This document shows, piece by piece, positions 31,996 through 43,224 of a stretch of 64,000 bases of DNA. The notes beneath the pieces were generated by a model. The model did no database searches. It had not been told where the DNA came from and saw only the letters and a program-made list of their open reading frames with translations. Position numbers and translations under genes: made by a program. The DNA comes from Cylindrodendrum hubeiense. Taxonomy: Eukaryota > Ascomycota > Sordariomycetes > Hypocreales > Nectriaceae. Location of the stretch: the NCBI GenBank assembly GCA_014621425.1, contig JAANBB010000075.1, positions 62,001 through 126,000 of the forward strand, written 5' to 3'. The first letter of the stretch is position 1. Every line of letters starts with the position of its first letter.

Positions 31996-34038
31996 TCACA
32001 TGACGGCGCATGAACCCAGAGTTCGAGCTCTGCGGCGGCCATTGCCGCCCATACCACCATCCTCTTCATCTAGATGGAGAGCTTGAGCCTCCCGGGCCCG
32101 ACGCCTGCGTCTTCGATACCCGGCGCCCGCCATACCGGCTTCCTCGCTGGCCTGCATGTAGTCCGCCCACTTCCTCTCTAACCTGCCTGCGGACGCAAGG
32201 TCGTTTCGGAGAACTCGCTTTTGATGCTCATCAACGGTCATCTGGAAGCCGTAGAAGCATTTGAGGCCAATCACCTCAGTCGGGTAGCTAACACGGCCGG
32301 GATGACCCACAGCCGGCTTGACCTGGGTGTTTCGGAAGAGGACTTCTCGGATACCTGTCCAGGTCACATTCTGGCAGTCGTAGACGTCCATCTGTAGGGT
32401 TGACTCTGGACACTTGCTTGCCTTGAGGGATCTCTTTGAGCGCTTATTGACCATTGATGCTGCCTCGGCGAGGACGAGGTCGCTGATCCGCGTGTTGTCC
32501 AAGTCAGCTCGCCTTAGTGACACGCACTTTTGCATAACAGGAAGCATCCCCGTGTCTCCAAGATTCTCGCAGTAGCTCAGGGATAAGTGTTCCAAGGTAC
32601 CTGCGCACGGAGCCTTTGCGAGATGCTCTGATAGCAGAGTGTTTGTGAGGTTCTCGAGGTCTTCAAGTTCGAGGTGTGTTAGACGAGGTGTAGAAGCCAG
32701 AATGGGCTCAAGGGCTGTATCTGTCAACAACTTGCAGCTCGAGAGCTGCAGGCCCTCAAGATTCGGCAATTGATGACCCAACGCCTTGACACCAACGTCA
32801 GTGAGCCGGATGCAGCGGCTCAGATCCAGGTGGCGTAGGTTTCGAGGAGGGACAACGGGAAGATCGGTCAGAATATCGATCTCGGGGTCGACTCCATGAA
32901 CCATAGTCTTGAGAGCCTCGTCATTAAGCTCTGCGCAACCACTCAAGACGAGTCTCTCCAGATTGTTGGTGTTGAAAATCACTTGGGCAGTTTCGATGTC
33001 GTCGAAGCCGCCAACCTCACCAACTCGAAGGTCGTTCAACCTAGGGCACCCTACGATGACGGACTTGACCCCCCGAGCATCTACCCCGCCGCACCAAGAA
33101 ATGTTGAAGACCTCAAGTTGAGGGCATGATTCTGCGATTATGGAGCAAGATGTGTTGGATACCGCCGTGAGCCCGGTCAAGTTGAGGCTGACCAATTTCT
33201 CGTTGCTCCTCAGCAGGGTATGAAGCGTGTTTTTGTGAAAGTTTTGGCACCCTTCGAGGGTCGCATTCATGAGGTTCCTGCAGGCTTTGACTATGGCCTC
33301 TGTGCGTTTATAGTGCTCGACCTGGACGCAACCTCGAAGGTTTAAATCCTTGATGAAAGGACCAGCGGCGACAATGATCCTGGACAACGACTCAGCCGGG
33401 ATTTCCTTGTAGAATTCGGAGGCATCCAGGGAAGTCCAAAGCTGTCCGTCGAAACAGGACTTGTAGAATGCCTTTGACACTCGAGATGCTTGGACTAGCT
33501 CCTTCGGACGGAGGAAGGTGAATATGTGGATCTGGATCTCGTGGGGGATGACATCCCAGAAGCGGAAGGGGGGCCTCTGGACCTGCTTGGCCTTGAGATC
33601 GGCGGGGAGCGGAACGGTTGCGTAAGATGATGCCGGGGTGCCAGCTTCGACTCTCCGAATGGCCAAGTGACTGGCGATGCTGTCGAAGGGGAACTCTCCA
33701 GTGGATGTGTAGGTGGTCGTCGATGAGGAGCTAGGATACCCCAGGGGCGACGTTTGCGGGGTGGACGACCGGGCGCTCCCAGGAGTCGAGGGTCCGGTCG
33801 CCGCGAGGCTGACGCAGGACAGGGTGCTGCGGGTGCTGTAAGGGCTCCCGACAGAACTGGAGCGGCGCAAGCCGGGGAGCGAGGGCGTCGAGGAGATGCG
33901 CTGGATACCGCGGAGCAGACGGTGACGGCCCTTGTTCTTGGCCGGCATGTCCGGTGCAAGCGGAGGTGAAGGCGAAGTGGAGACGCTTCCTGGGGCCGGG
34001 CTGGAGCTGCCGGACCCCATCTCGCGCACCTCGGCCAT
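31996..34038 (-). CDS. F-box/leucine-rich-repeat protein (SCF ubiquitin-ligase adaptor)
   Basis: Single exon, 680 residues. An Ser/Pro-rich N-terminus (1-155) is followed by an F-box at about 158-202 (FWDVIPHEIQIHIFTFLRP, then SKAFYKSCFDGQLW), then at least ten AMN1/cysteine-type leucine-rich repeats: NLRGCVQ, LNLTGLTAVSNTSC, NISWCGGVDARGV, LVLSGCAELNDEAL, LDLSRCIRLTDVGV, LQLSSCKLLTDTAL, LSLSYCENLGDTGM. This architecture matches Grr1/FBXL2/Pof2-type substrate receptors that bind Skp1 through the F-box and a target through the repeats. The basic, Arg-rich C-terminus (YRRRRRRAREAQ) and CAVM ending are features to note; the last four residues resemble a CaaX box with a Met, as in FBXL2-like prenylated members. 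The substrate is unknown. Confidence 0.88.
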   Translation of the reverse strand: MAEVREMGSGSSSPAPGSVSTSPSPPLAPDMPAKNKGRHRLLRGIQRISSTPSLPGLRRSSSVGSPYSTRSTLSCVSLAATGPSTPGSARSSTPQTSPLGYPSSSSTTTYTSTGEFPFDSIASHLAIRRVEAGTPASSYATVPLPADLKAKQVQRPPFRFWDVIPHEIQIHIFTFLRPKELVQASRVSKAFYKSCFDGQLWTSLDASEFYKEIPAESLSRIIVAAGPFIKDLNLRGCVQVEHYKRTEAIVKACRNLMNATLEGCQNFHKNTLHTLLRSNEKLVSLNLTGLTAVSNTSCSIIAESCPQLEVFNISWCGGVDARGVKSVIVGCPRLNDLRVGEVGGFDDIETAQVIFNTNNLERLVLSGCAELNDEALKTMVHGVDPEIDILTDLPVVPPRNLRHLDLSRCIRLTDVGVKALGHQLPNLEGLQLSSCKLLTDTALEPILASTPRLTHLELEDLENLTNTLLSEHLAKAPCAGTLEHLSLSYCENLGDTGMLPVMQKCVSLRRADLDNTRISDLVLAEAASMVNKRSKRSLKASKCPESTLQMDVYDCQNVTWTGIREVLFRNTQVKPAVGHPGRVSYPTEVIGLKCFYGFQMTVDEHQKRVLRNDLASAGRLERKWADYMQASEEAGMAGAGYRRRRRRAREAQALHLDEEDGGMGGNGRRRARTLGSCAVM

Positions 34039-34724
34039 GGTGGGGGAATGATGGTATTCGCAAAGTGAGGAAAATAAAGGGCAAGCGGTTTGGTCTCCGA
34101 TTCGTGCGCCCGATGCCGCCAGCCGCTGCGACAGCTTATGCTTGCATCAAGATTGCCTCGGGACTCGGGGTAGAATAAGGGGAAAACGCTCGTAGAGCAG
34201 GCTGTCGCCACTGTCGGCGGGTAGTGGGGTGTGGTCGGGTTCTTGGTCCTCGCAGGTGGTGGGAACACAGTCTATTTCATCGCTAGCGAAGGACGGCCGA
34301 TCGAGCAGAGCCACGGGGTCCGATTCTCGACGCAAGAGGCACAGAAGCGGACGCAACGACGGCAAGCAGGGAAAAATGAATGTCGAGATTGTCGAGATTG
34401 TCGGGGATGGAGGAGAGGGCGGTCGGTGTCTGAGAGCCCCGTCTGGGGGGGTGGCTGTCAGGTCTGGGGACGGGGATGCGAGATCAGCAGACGGACGAGG
34501 GTGATGGCTGATGGCTGATGGTGGGGGGGTGTCAGCGGGCCGTATCCGTACCTGAGGCAGTTCGCAGTGCGGTTTATAAGTGCAGTTGCAGTGCAGCCAG
34601 AGACACAGAGACGCAGAGACGCAGAGGTACAGTAGACAAGCAGACGTCTAGGTGCGCGAGCAAGGGCACATGCCCAGGGGAGAAGGGAACATGACCGTGG
34701 TCACCGGGGCGAGAGTGAATACAG

Positions 34725-34751
34725 GAGAGAGAGAGAGAGAGAGAGAGAGAG
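34725..34751. repeat. GA dinucleotide microsatellite
   Basis: About 13 uninterrupted GA units, in the divergent intergenic region. Confidence 0.9.
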
Positions 34752-35824
34752 GAAGTGTGCGGGAGTGTGTGGGAGTGTGAGTGTGAGTGTTATAGAAATA
34801 AAAATAAAAGGTTGGCCGCCATGTTTCTTCTCTCTCCTCTGCGGCCTCTCGTTGCTCTGCCTTAGACAGCGACGCACGCGAGTTTGGGACGATGGACCTG
34901 TCTTTCCCGGCTGCGGCGCTGGGTTTCACTGGCTTATCGCGCTGCAGCTCCTAGCGGGGCTTTGCAGAAAGCGCCCTGTAAAGCTATCGGCCCTTGCTTG
35001 GCTCTGGGTCTAAGTCTGGGCAGTACGCACTGTTTGTATGGAACGGCGGCTGAACGGTAGGTACCGCCTGGAGAGAACGCCGGCGGGGTCTGTTATCGAT
35101 AAAACGCCTCTCCCCTCAATAGGCATTACAGGGCCAAGGTCGGGGTTGTCGCTAAACTGCTCCGGCCCTGCGTGGGAGACATACGCCATGCTTGCTCACG
35201 CTTTCGCACGAGGATAGTACTCAAAGGACCCAGCGGCGCGGCGACCCGGGGGCCAATCACTCGGCGACTCTCAGGGGGTCTTACAGGGTCTTGGGGGCCA
35301 TGAGGGCCCCGAGGGTCTTGGAGGGGTCCTGGTGTGGCTCCCTCCACCCATCCCATATCCCCCCCCCCTCATGCCAGGGCGATATGGCGACCGGGTCCTC
35401 GTGTCCGCGTGGCACGCCTTTGCGCGCTACTATTGTGCTGTTGGGGGAGCAGTGATCAGATGGCCGCGGTCGGTTATCTCGGTGAGGGCGCCAGACCCGG
35501 CTCTCCCCAGTGTCTGATGTTGTCCGTTATCTCAGGTTGTCATCCAGACGATTGACTGACACACTCAGACATACTCAGACACGCAGCTAAGAATGGTGAA
35601 AGTGACGAGGGAGGCAACATCCTCACCAAAAAAGGCTACCCGCCGTTGCTTCGAGGCCTAGTTCAGCAAGTCAATATGCGCTCAAACTTTACGGTCCAGA
35701 CGGACCCGTGGAACCCTAGGTTCCTTGCGAAAAGGTACATAAAGCCAAAGACGCAAGCAAAGCCAAGCAGCCGGGGAGGCAAAATGGCACCGAGGTCCTG
35801 ACTCGAGAGCAGCTTGCCAGTCCT

Positions 35825-35858
35825 AGCCCAACCCAGCCCAGCCCAGCCCAGCCCAGCC
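35825..35858. repeat. AGCCC pentanucleotide repeat
   Basis: Six to seven tandem AGCCC/CCCAG units with one early mismatch (AACCC). Confidence 0.85.
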
Positions 35859-37642
35859 ATAGAACCAAGCTATGAGCGCCCCTCGACAACCTGTTGGTCA
35901 CTGCTTGGAGAGCGGTCAAAAATGCTTTTGGACAAGGGATAATGTGAGGCCTTTGCGGCATTACATGGCGCCACAGGCACATCGACACTGTCTTGTTTGT
36001 TTGCAAGGGGATCAAGTAAAGTCAGGCAGATCATCGGGCATTGCCAAGACAGCACCAGTGCGTACCACATAAAGTGTCAGACAGACGAGTGTCATCATGT
36101 CATGAGTGCCCCCTGAAGACCACCCTCCAAATACCATTCCCCTAAAGAGCTGCCACGAAGACCACCGCCCAGTGGCATGCGATGGTCTCGTTCTCGGCGC
36201 TGTGGTAGGTGGGTTTCACGGCATGGCATCCGGAGGAGGACGGGGCCCTGGGCCTTCCCAACTAGGAGACCCACCCCGCTGCCCCTCATCCCCCGGAGAC
36301 TTGACCCCGCGGCGCCTTTTATTATCGCAATCGCCTGCCATCTTAGTCTGCGCGGAGGGCCTTGCTCGCATCAGATAGCGCAGAGTGGTCGGGTTTGGTG
36401 TTCCTCCGCCGAGGCTCCGGCCTATTGGTATACAGTAATACCAGCTTAGCGGGTTGTTCACTCGCATTGACCTCCGAAAGTTCCGTCTCGAAAGGCTGTT
36501 TTCCCCTTTCGGCGTGTTTTCTTCTTCTCATTCTTTGTCATCACAGGGAGGAGGCGATCGTATTTATCGAGTCCCCTTGCCCTTTGACGGTTCGCAGAGG
36601 TAGCAGAATAGATATCCTGCACTGTGTGGGAGACGGCCAAGATTCTCTGCACCGCTTGTATGCTTACCCCCACTAGCAAGGGAACAAGAGGTCACCGTCG
36701 CGTGCCCTCGTGAGTCAGTGTGTCTTTCAAATACCCAAGCTGGGTGGTCTCCTGACTCTGTCACACCAATGACAACTTCACGCCAGGGAATAATAATTGA
36801 ACAAGACCAGATTTGGTTGAAAGGAGAAAACGGGCACGAGGGGAGACGCAAAGATTAGACCTGTCCATTTGATTTGTGGTTATACAGTACAGCCATGATT
36901 GCTGGCTAGTCGCGGCACGGACAGACAAAAGAGACGGTCTCGATTATACAAGACTTCCCCAAAACTGGCGTGTGCTCTGATTGCGTGCTCTTCCGTGCAA
37001 GCCTTTTATCGCAAAGAGCCGTGCCTCGTCACCCGTGACGTGAGCCCTTGCAGAGATAGAATTACCCCAGAACTGGGGAGTCGCAGCGGTTTCGTGTTAG
37101 CCCATCGTCTTTGCCCATCGTGGACTGCACCGCCGAGTCGTCGATCCTCTCGCCAGTGGAGTCGTTGGATAGTGTGGACCCTGACGCAATCCAAGGGCAT
37201 GATACAGAGGGATAACGATTGGCACACTTCGGACGGGCCGGCGAGGGGTTACTTGCGCGATCCAACTGCCTCCCACGTGGCCCCGGAGGAGAGGCATTTG
37301 TCACTCGAGGTGTTGCACTGTAATGAATGTACATATGCCATACGTATTCCCATTTCCCATTCCCATCCCCAATCTCATTCCTGCGCTCCCAGCACCCCGG
37401 GAGACGCCAACCGGGGCGTGCCACTCCGGGCGACGTTCCGACTTTCACATGGAGGCACCCAATGCTGCGTAGCGCTGTAAAAGTGCGCTGAGCTTGTCGG
37501 TCCCGCGATGAAAAGATCATCTCGCAGCGAGCCTACCAGTTGCGACGCTGGGGCACTGACCAGCGATGCGGTCATCGGTCCCCGTATCTCATTGGATTTG
37601 AGAGCGACAGGAGGGTGGGTTCGCCGAAGCTCGTGGGGCTCT

Positions 37643-37650
37643 GAGAGAGA

Positions 37651-37679
<29 letters not shown>
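37643..37679. repeat. GA/AG dinucleotide microsatellite
   Basis: GA run interrupted once by an extra A, in non-coding sequence. Confidence 0.9.
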
Positions 37680-37682
<3 letters not shown>

Positions 37683-38807
37683 ACATGAGCCTCATGCCTC
37701 GCTCCAGGTAAAAACCCTGCAACGACGGCAGCTCATGCACGATCTGCCATCTTGGCTTCTATGCACAGCCGGCGATGAATTCGCCGCTTGGTCGCAGCTG
37801 TCCGAGTGCGCGTCGCTGCGGGCGCCCACCTGCGTCCAAAGCTTTGAGAGTCTTGTTTTGGCTTGCCAACAACGTCAAGGCATGATGGATCCACGCCGCC
37901 AGACGCCAGGGCGGCGACCTACCGAAGCCTAGGGCCCGGCAGCGCCGTATCTAGTCGTGTTGCCCCGTAAATCAACCATTACCCACTGTAGCCCGCTGAA
38001 AGGACGAATGCTCCCACCGGACGGCTCTGGCTTGTGCCGTGACCAGATGAGCTCCTTTGCCCAACCAGATGGCTGTCTCGTTGCACCCACCTCCATCCAC
38101 GGGCAGCCGATGGAATCCAGTCCAATCAATCCTGGGAAACCCTGGTGCGATCCAATCCACTCTCTGCCTCGAAACCACCTCCAGCACCACAGCGCCGCAA
38201 GGTTCCTCCTCCACATGAAGTCGGAGAGTGAGACGGGCAGCTTCCATCCCTCCCTCGACTCATCTTCCAACCTCCTGGCATCGCCAGACAAACAGACACT
38301 TCCCGTCTGTTCCCTCTCTCTCGTTTGCCCATCCCGCCCATCCCGCCTGTCTCCCTCTCCCCCCTCTCCCGGCTCCCGAAACCCGTCATCTGCAGCCTCG
38401 TCGACCCTCGCCCTCGACCCGTCTCCTCGACCCGTTGTCTCCTCTATCCATCCCGCTCAGAGACAGACCCAACCAGCCGCCCGCCCCCCTAGCCAGCCAG
38501 CCAGCCAGCCAGCCCCCCAGCAACCCCCGGTCTCTCTCTCTCTCTCTGGACCTGGAGTATCGATATTCCACGACGAGACCGCCTGCCCACCCTGGTTCTC
38601 CCTCGCCGTGCGTGACAGGGGCCCTTTCTTAGTGGCGACGACCTCGATTTGTACCCTAGCTTTTTGTCAACCAGACTGAGATTTGCTGCTCAACAACCCC
38701 GCCATCCGCCATCCGCCATCCGCAAACGACCAGACGACACCCCATCCCTCGCATCCTCCAGCTCTCTCAGCCCAGTTGTCGCTGGCTCTCTTCGGCCGCC
38801 CTCAATT

Positions 38808-41800
38808 ATGCTACAGATGCATGGCGGTCATCAGGATCATGGTACGCCTTGCCCTGCCCGTCTCCGTCTTGCCGGCCTGCACTGTCCACCATCCACCCCC
38901 AACGCCGCCGCCCGCGCGCCCTGCCCCCACTGACAGCTGACCATGACCCTCGCGCAGGCGCCGAAAATCACACGGGAGACGACGATCGCGGACGAGGCAG
39001 GCTGGGAACACAGCTCTCTCTGCCCAAAAATCGAAGCACCGGAAACCTGGCCTCTGTGGCCGAGCCCGCAGACCGCAAACGATACCGGATGTCGTTGGAT
39101 GCGACCGCGGCCGCGTCCGTCGCCGCCGACCTTGAGTCGATCACCAGGTTCGTAGTGCAGAACATGTGTCACTGGGCCCGACAGTGGCGAGCCGCCTCAG
39201 CCTGCCTCCTGCTGACCACCCCGTCAACTCCAGGTCTCCCATCATAACCGACCACGAGCACGGCTTGGGTCTATCTGGCCTTCGCCGGATAAGACAACAA
39301 CACCCTCCGTCTCGTAACCCAACCCTTCCCGGCTCCAATGCTCCCTCCCGAAGCCCTTCCGTCACTGCGCTCTCTCGCTCGACCTCCATGAGTGCTATGG
39401 TCTCTAGCACCGGTACTCTGCCACTTGCCGGAGGCCCGGCGTCCCCCAGCTTCTCCGAGGATCTGTCCCGGTTTCCCTCCGAGTCGCTGCACTCCTTCTC
39501 TTTCGCCCACCAACCAGAAGACTTCATGCACAACCGGCAGAATGTCCTGAAGCGGTCTTTAGAGTTTATGAAGGACCAGATGGGATTGTCTGTCAACTCA
39601 ACCCCGCCAGGACTTGTCAGCCCCAAGTCTAGAGCTGTCAATGATCTCGACACGCAGAACATGCTGGATCTGATCGCTCGGGCACAGCTACTGGGCGTAG
39701 GAAACTCGCCAAACCCGGATGGTTCCACCCTTCTAGGGCCGGTAACAGGCCCGGCACAAGGTCCGGAGGAGAGCATTTTCGACAAGCAGTTTAACCCTCG
39801 TATTTCCAACCTCGAACTCTCGAGCCCCGAGCAGGCTCCTCCTGATTCCACCCGAAATGAAGGCAATCAACAATCCAATCCAGTGGAGCCCACGCCCACG
39901 TCAAAGGTTGCGGATGCAGGTCTCGCTTCAGAGAACTCTAGTCGAACTCCTATATTTGAAAGCGGAACGACGACGACGACGGCTTCCAGGCCCAACAGTC
40001 TGAAGAGAACCATGACAGATATACGATCCCTCTCGGTCCAGGATAGGTTGACTGACAGCATGGCTCAACCTTTCTTCGCCGGCCAACCCTTTTATCAGGA
40101 ACCACTGGCATCTCCCCTCTTGCAGCCAACTCCAACAACGGCCAATTTCCCTGCGTCAATGGGCTCCTCACTAGGTCCTTCCGTTCATGGGAACACGAAC
40201 CGATGGGTTCCTGCTGCTCAAGCCATTTTCACAACTGAAGTCAAACCGCCATGGACGATCATCGCTGCCAACGATCTTGCCTGTTTAGTATTCGGTGTCA
40301 CGAAAGCCGAGGTCCGGAAAATGGGAATTCTCGAGGTAGTGCAAGATGAGAGGAGGGCATGGCTCGAACGGAAACTTCTACGGAAACCTGACGATGACCT
40401 CGGCGAGGGACAAGTTCCTTCTGGGCAAATCACGCCGGCAGCTTCGGCGGCTTCAGCACTACTAGGCGGCCGTTCCGGCATCACTGCCCAACTTCTAAAC
40501 AAACCAAACTCGAGGTCTCAATCACTCAGCCATGCTCAAAGGCGCGCCCAGACTGTCCATGGCGGGGACCCAACCCCACCCAAGGCACGAGGCAGCAGTC
40601 ACCACAAAAACACTCTCTCCAGAGGGGTTCTTCTATGCGGCGATGTGGTTCCCATTCAAAAGCGGAATGGCGCCACAGGTTCCGCCAGTCTCTGGGTCAA
40701 GGAGAAGCGAGTTGGCCTCATCTGGGTCCTGGAGGAGATTCATGAAGACGTGGCCCATATCAGCCTGGACGAAGAAGGCATCATCCAGAGTGTGTCTGGT
40801 GCCACAGCCCCGATCTGGGGTGTTGAATCCGCCCCCTCAGGTTTCGACATTGCAACGCTCATCCCACGGATTCCTCGGCAAGGAATCGATCCCAACACTG
40901 GCGAGATCGACTTTGCGCAGGCAACGCGACGGAAATACTTCACATGTCCCCATTCCCCCAAAGTCAATATCCCATGCACCGTTGAGCAGGTGAGGGGCAA
41001 GCTTGAGCTACGCGTATCAACGTTTCCTCACATGGCTGGAATTGTTGTGGTTGAGCCAGAAGGTCTCAAGGTTCGCAGCTCGAACTCCGTCTTTTGCGGT
41101 GCTCTCTTCGGGTTTGAGAAGGCTGATGGCATGCCCATCAATGCTCTGATCCCTGATTTCGACAAGCTCTTGGAATCCCTAATAGAAGAAGACGGCATTC
41201 AGCTCCTCGATGGCATGGTGGTCCCTGAGCACCGGTTTCGGAAAGCCTCGGCACTCCTGGCTCTGAAAGAGCATCGACCCGATGCCGCTGCTGCGTTCCT
41301 CAGTCCTGCTGGCATCCGCGGAAAACACCGTGACGGTTCAGACCTGAAAGTTGACGTCCAAATGCGCGTTGTCAAGAGCGAAAATAAAACCATGGTAATG
41401 AGTGAAACTGTCCTCGAGGGCAGTGATGAAGAAAACACCAACCCAGAGACCGGTGACGCGACCTTCGAAGTGATCCATTCGGAAATAGTGTATGCCTTGT
41501 GGATTACTTACTCACGCCATCTGCATGGTGCACAGCCCCATCTCAACATCGCCTCCCCTTCCCCGTCCGGAACCACGACGCCCCTGCATCAACCCTCTCC
41601 GGGGCAAACCCCGGCTCATACTCCCATAGAAATCGCGTCAGACGATGACACGCCCAAGAAGGAGCTGCTCTCAGCAGCAACTTCGCTCTCCAAACAGTTG
41701 AAGGATGCCGCGCTCAGTGCAGCTGCAAAGCTGACTGGGCAGTCCAAGCCCTCACCGAAGCCTGTTGAAAAACCCTCCGTTCCCAAGGTCGTCGTACCTC

Positions 41801-42672
41801 CCCATAAGAAGACCATAGACGATTACGTGATACTCGAGGACATGGGCCAGGGGGCATATGGCCAAGTGAAGCTTGCTCGACACAAGGAATCTGGTAAGAA
41901 GATTGTGCTAAAGTATGTCACCAAGCGCCGTATTCTCGTGGACACGTGGACTAGGGACAGAAAATTGGGCACCGTCCCGTTAGAGATTCACGTCCTGGAT
42001 TACCTGAGGAAACCGGAGTTTCAACATCCTAATATTCTTGAGATGGACGGCTTCTTCGAGGACGACGTGAACTACTACATCGAGATGAAGCCCCATGGAT
42101 TACCCGGCATGGATCTGTTTGACTACATCGAACTGCGAGCCAACATGGAGGAGTCTGAATGCCGCAGCATCTTCGTGCAAGTAGCCAAGGCCATCCACCA
42201 CCTCCATACCAAGGCCAAGGTGGTCCATCGCGACATCAAGGATGAGAATGTCATCCTTGATGGCGAGGGCAACATCAAGGTCATAGACTTTGGGAGTGCC
42301 GCGTACATCAAGAGCGGACCCTTTGACGTGTTTGTGGGAACCATTGGTGAGCATCACTACTTCGCGTTTAACCATGTGCCACAACTAACTTGTGATCCAG
42401 ATTACGCCGCTCCCGAAGTCCTTGCTGGGAAGCCATACGGCGGAACAGAACAAGACGTCTGGGCACTGGGCATCCTCTTGTACACCATTGTTTACAAGGA
42501 GAACCCGTTTTACAGCATTGATGAGATTATGGACCGAGACCTCCGCATCCCGTTCATACTCAGCGAGGAGAGTATCGATCTCATACGCTGCATGCTGGAC
42601 CGGGATGTCAGCAAGCGCTACGATATCAACCAGGTGCTCGAGCACCCTTGGTGCCAGATCGCTACTCCTTGA
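38808..42672 (+). CDS. PAS-domain serine/threonine kinase (Psk1/Psk2, PASK)
   Basis: Exons 38808-38841, 38958-39147, 39234-42346 and 42401-42672 give 1202 residues; introns are 116, 86 and 54 nt. The first three junctions are supported by continuous N-terminal sequence (HGGHQDHGAENH and ESITRSPIITDHE). A PAS-like region begins near residue 398 (FTTEVKPPWTIIAANDLACL, then VFGVTKAEVRKMGILEVV) and a second at about 600-800. The kinase domain starts near 937: MGQGAYGQVKLARHKESGKK, VLKYV, HRDIKDEN (about 1072), IDFGSAAYI, then DYAAPEVLAGKPYGGTEQDV. PAS kinase couples nutrient state to glycogen, UDP-glucose and translation control. Unusual: intron 3 (54 nt) has no in-frame stop. Start ATG 38808 is chosen because the small first exon joins in frame. 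Confidence 0.9.
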
Positions 42673-43224
42673 ACACCGGAAGATGAATCGTCGAAATAAA
42701 ACGACACAGACCATCGACAGAAACTCACACTTACCGCTTGAAACTTTTTGGTCATGATACCCCCTCAAGCAAGGAGACCTTCCCGTTTTTGTCTGTTTTG
42801 GTGATAGAGAGACGTGTTTTGCTTGGAGAGTTGGAGAGATAGAGCTGCAGATGAGACGAGACGTAACGCGAGACACGCGTGAGTAGATGGAAGAAATGGA
42901 GCATGGGTAGGACGATATATATCATCATTGGGGCTCTCTAGGCGGGATTGAGAAGACATGGATGGGAATGATGGGCGATGATACGGGATGTCCTGGGCTC
43001 TTTGCTGCGGACCGGGTCGCAACAAGAGAGCCAGAGAAGACGGCATACAGCTTATTACTAGCGCGGGATACATTATGGTAACCTTTATGGGGAAGGCGAG
43101 GTTTTACATTAAGCAATCTCAATTGTTACCCGGCACTTTGAACTATCCTGAAAGTTGTGAAACTGGGAGATCTGGCAGATAACTAACACCCCAACCGGCT
43201 CCGAACACATAAACCAACTCCTGG
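42673..43224. other. Convergent intergenic region, PAS kinase / Mio
   Basis: 552 bp between two stop codons (3' UTRs). No gene or repeat of note. Confidence 0.5.

Larger units (their letters stand above)
34039..38807. promoter_or_regulatory. 4.8-kb divergent intergenic block, F-box gene / PAS kinase
   Basis: Both flanking genes read outward. It contains GA/AG dinucleotide runs (34725-34751, 37643-37679), an AGCCC pentanucleotide repeat (35825-35858), GGGTCTT repeats near 35276-35335, and a strongly pyrimidine-rich stretch at about 38230-38560 that probably includes the PAS-kinase leader. The open frames present lack coding character. Long upstream regions are common for signalling genes. Confidence 0.5.

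Noticed and set aside
36899..37480. 193-codon open frame in the F-box/PAS-kinase intergenic block
   Set aside because: No recognisable domain, low-complexity His/Ser/Pro composition, no supporting neighbours or introns.
39166..42672. Continuous 1168-codon reading frame through PAS-kinase introns 2 (partly) and 3
   Set aside because: As a start it misses the N-terminal exons; donors, branches and kinase-loop homology support splicing. The readable intron 3 is kept as a separate finding.
14095..42672. Co-occurrence of a CBM48 protein and PAS kinase as a glycogen-control cluster
   Set aside because: They are over 20 kb apart, separated by unrelated genes; fungal neighbours are not functionally linked by default.
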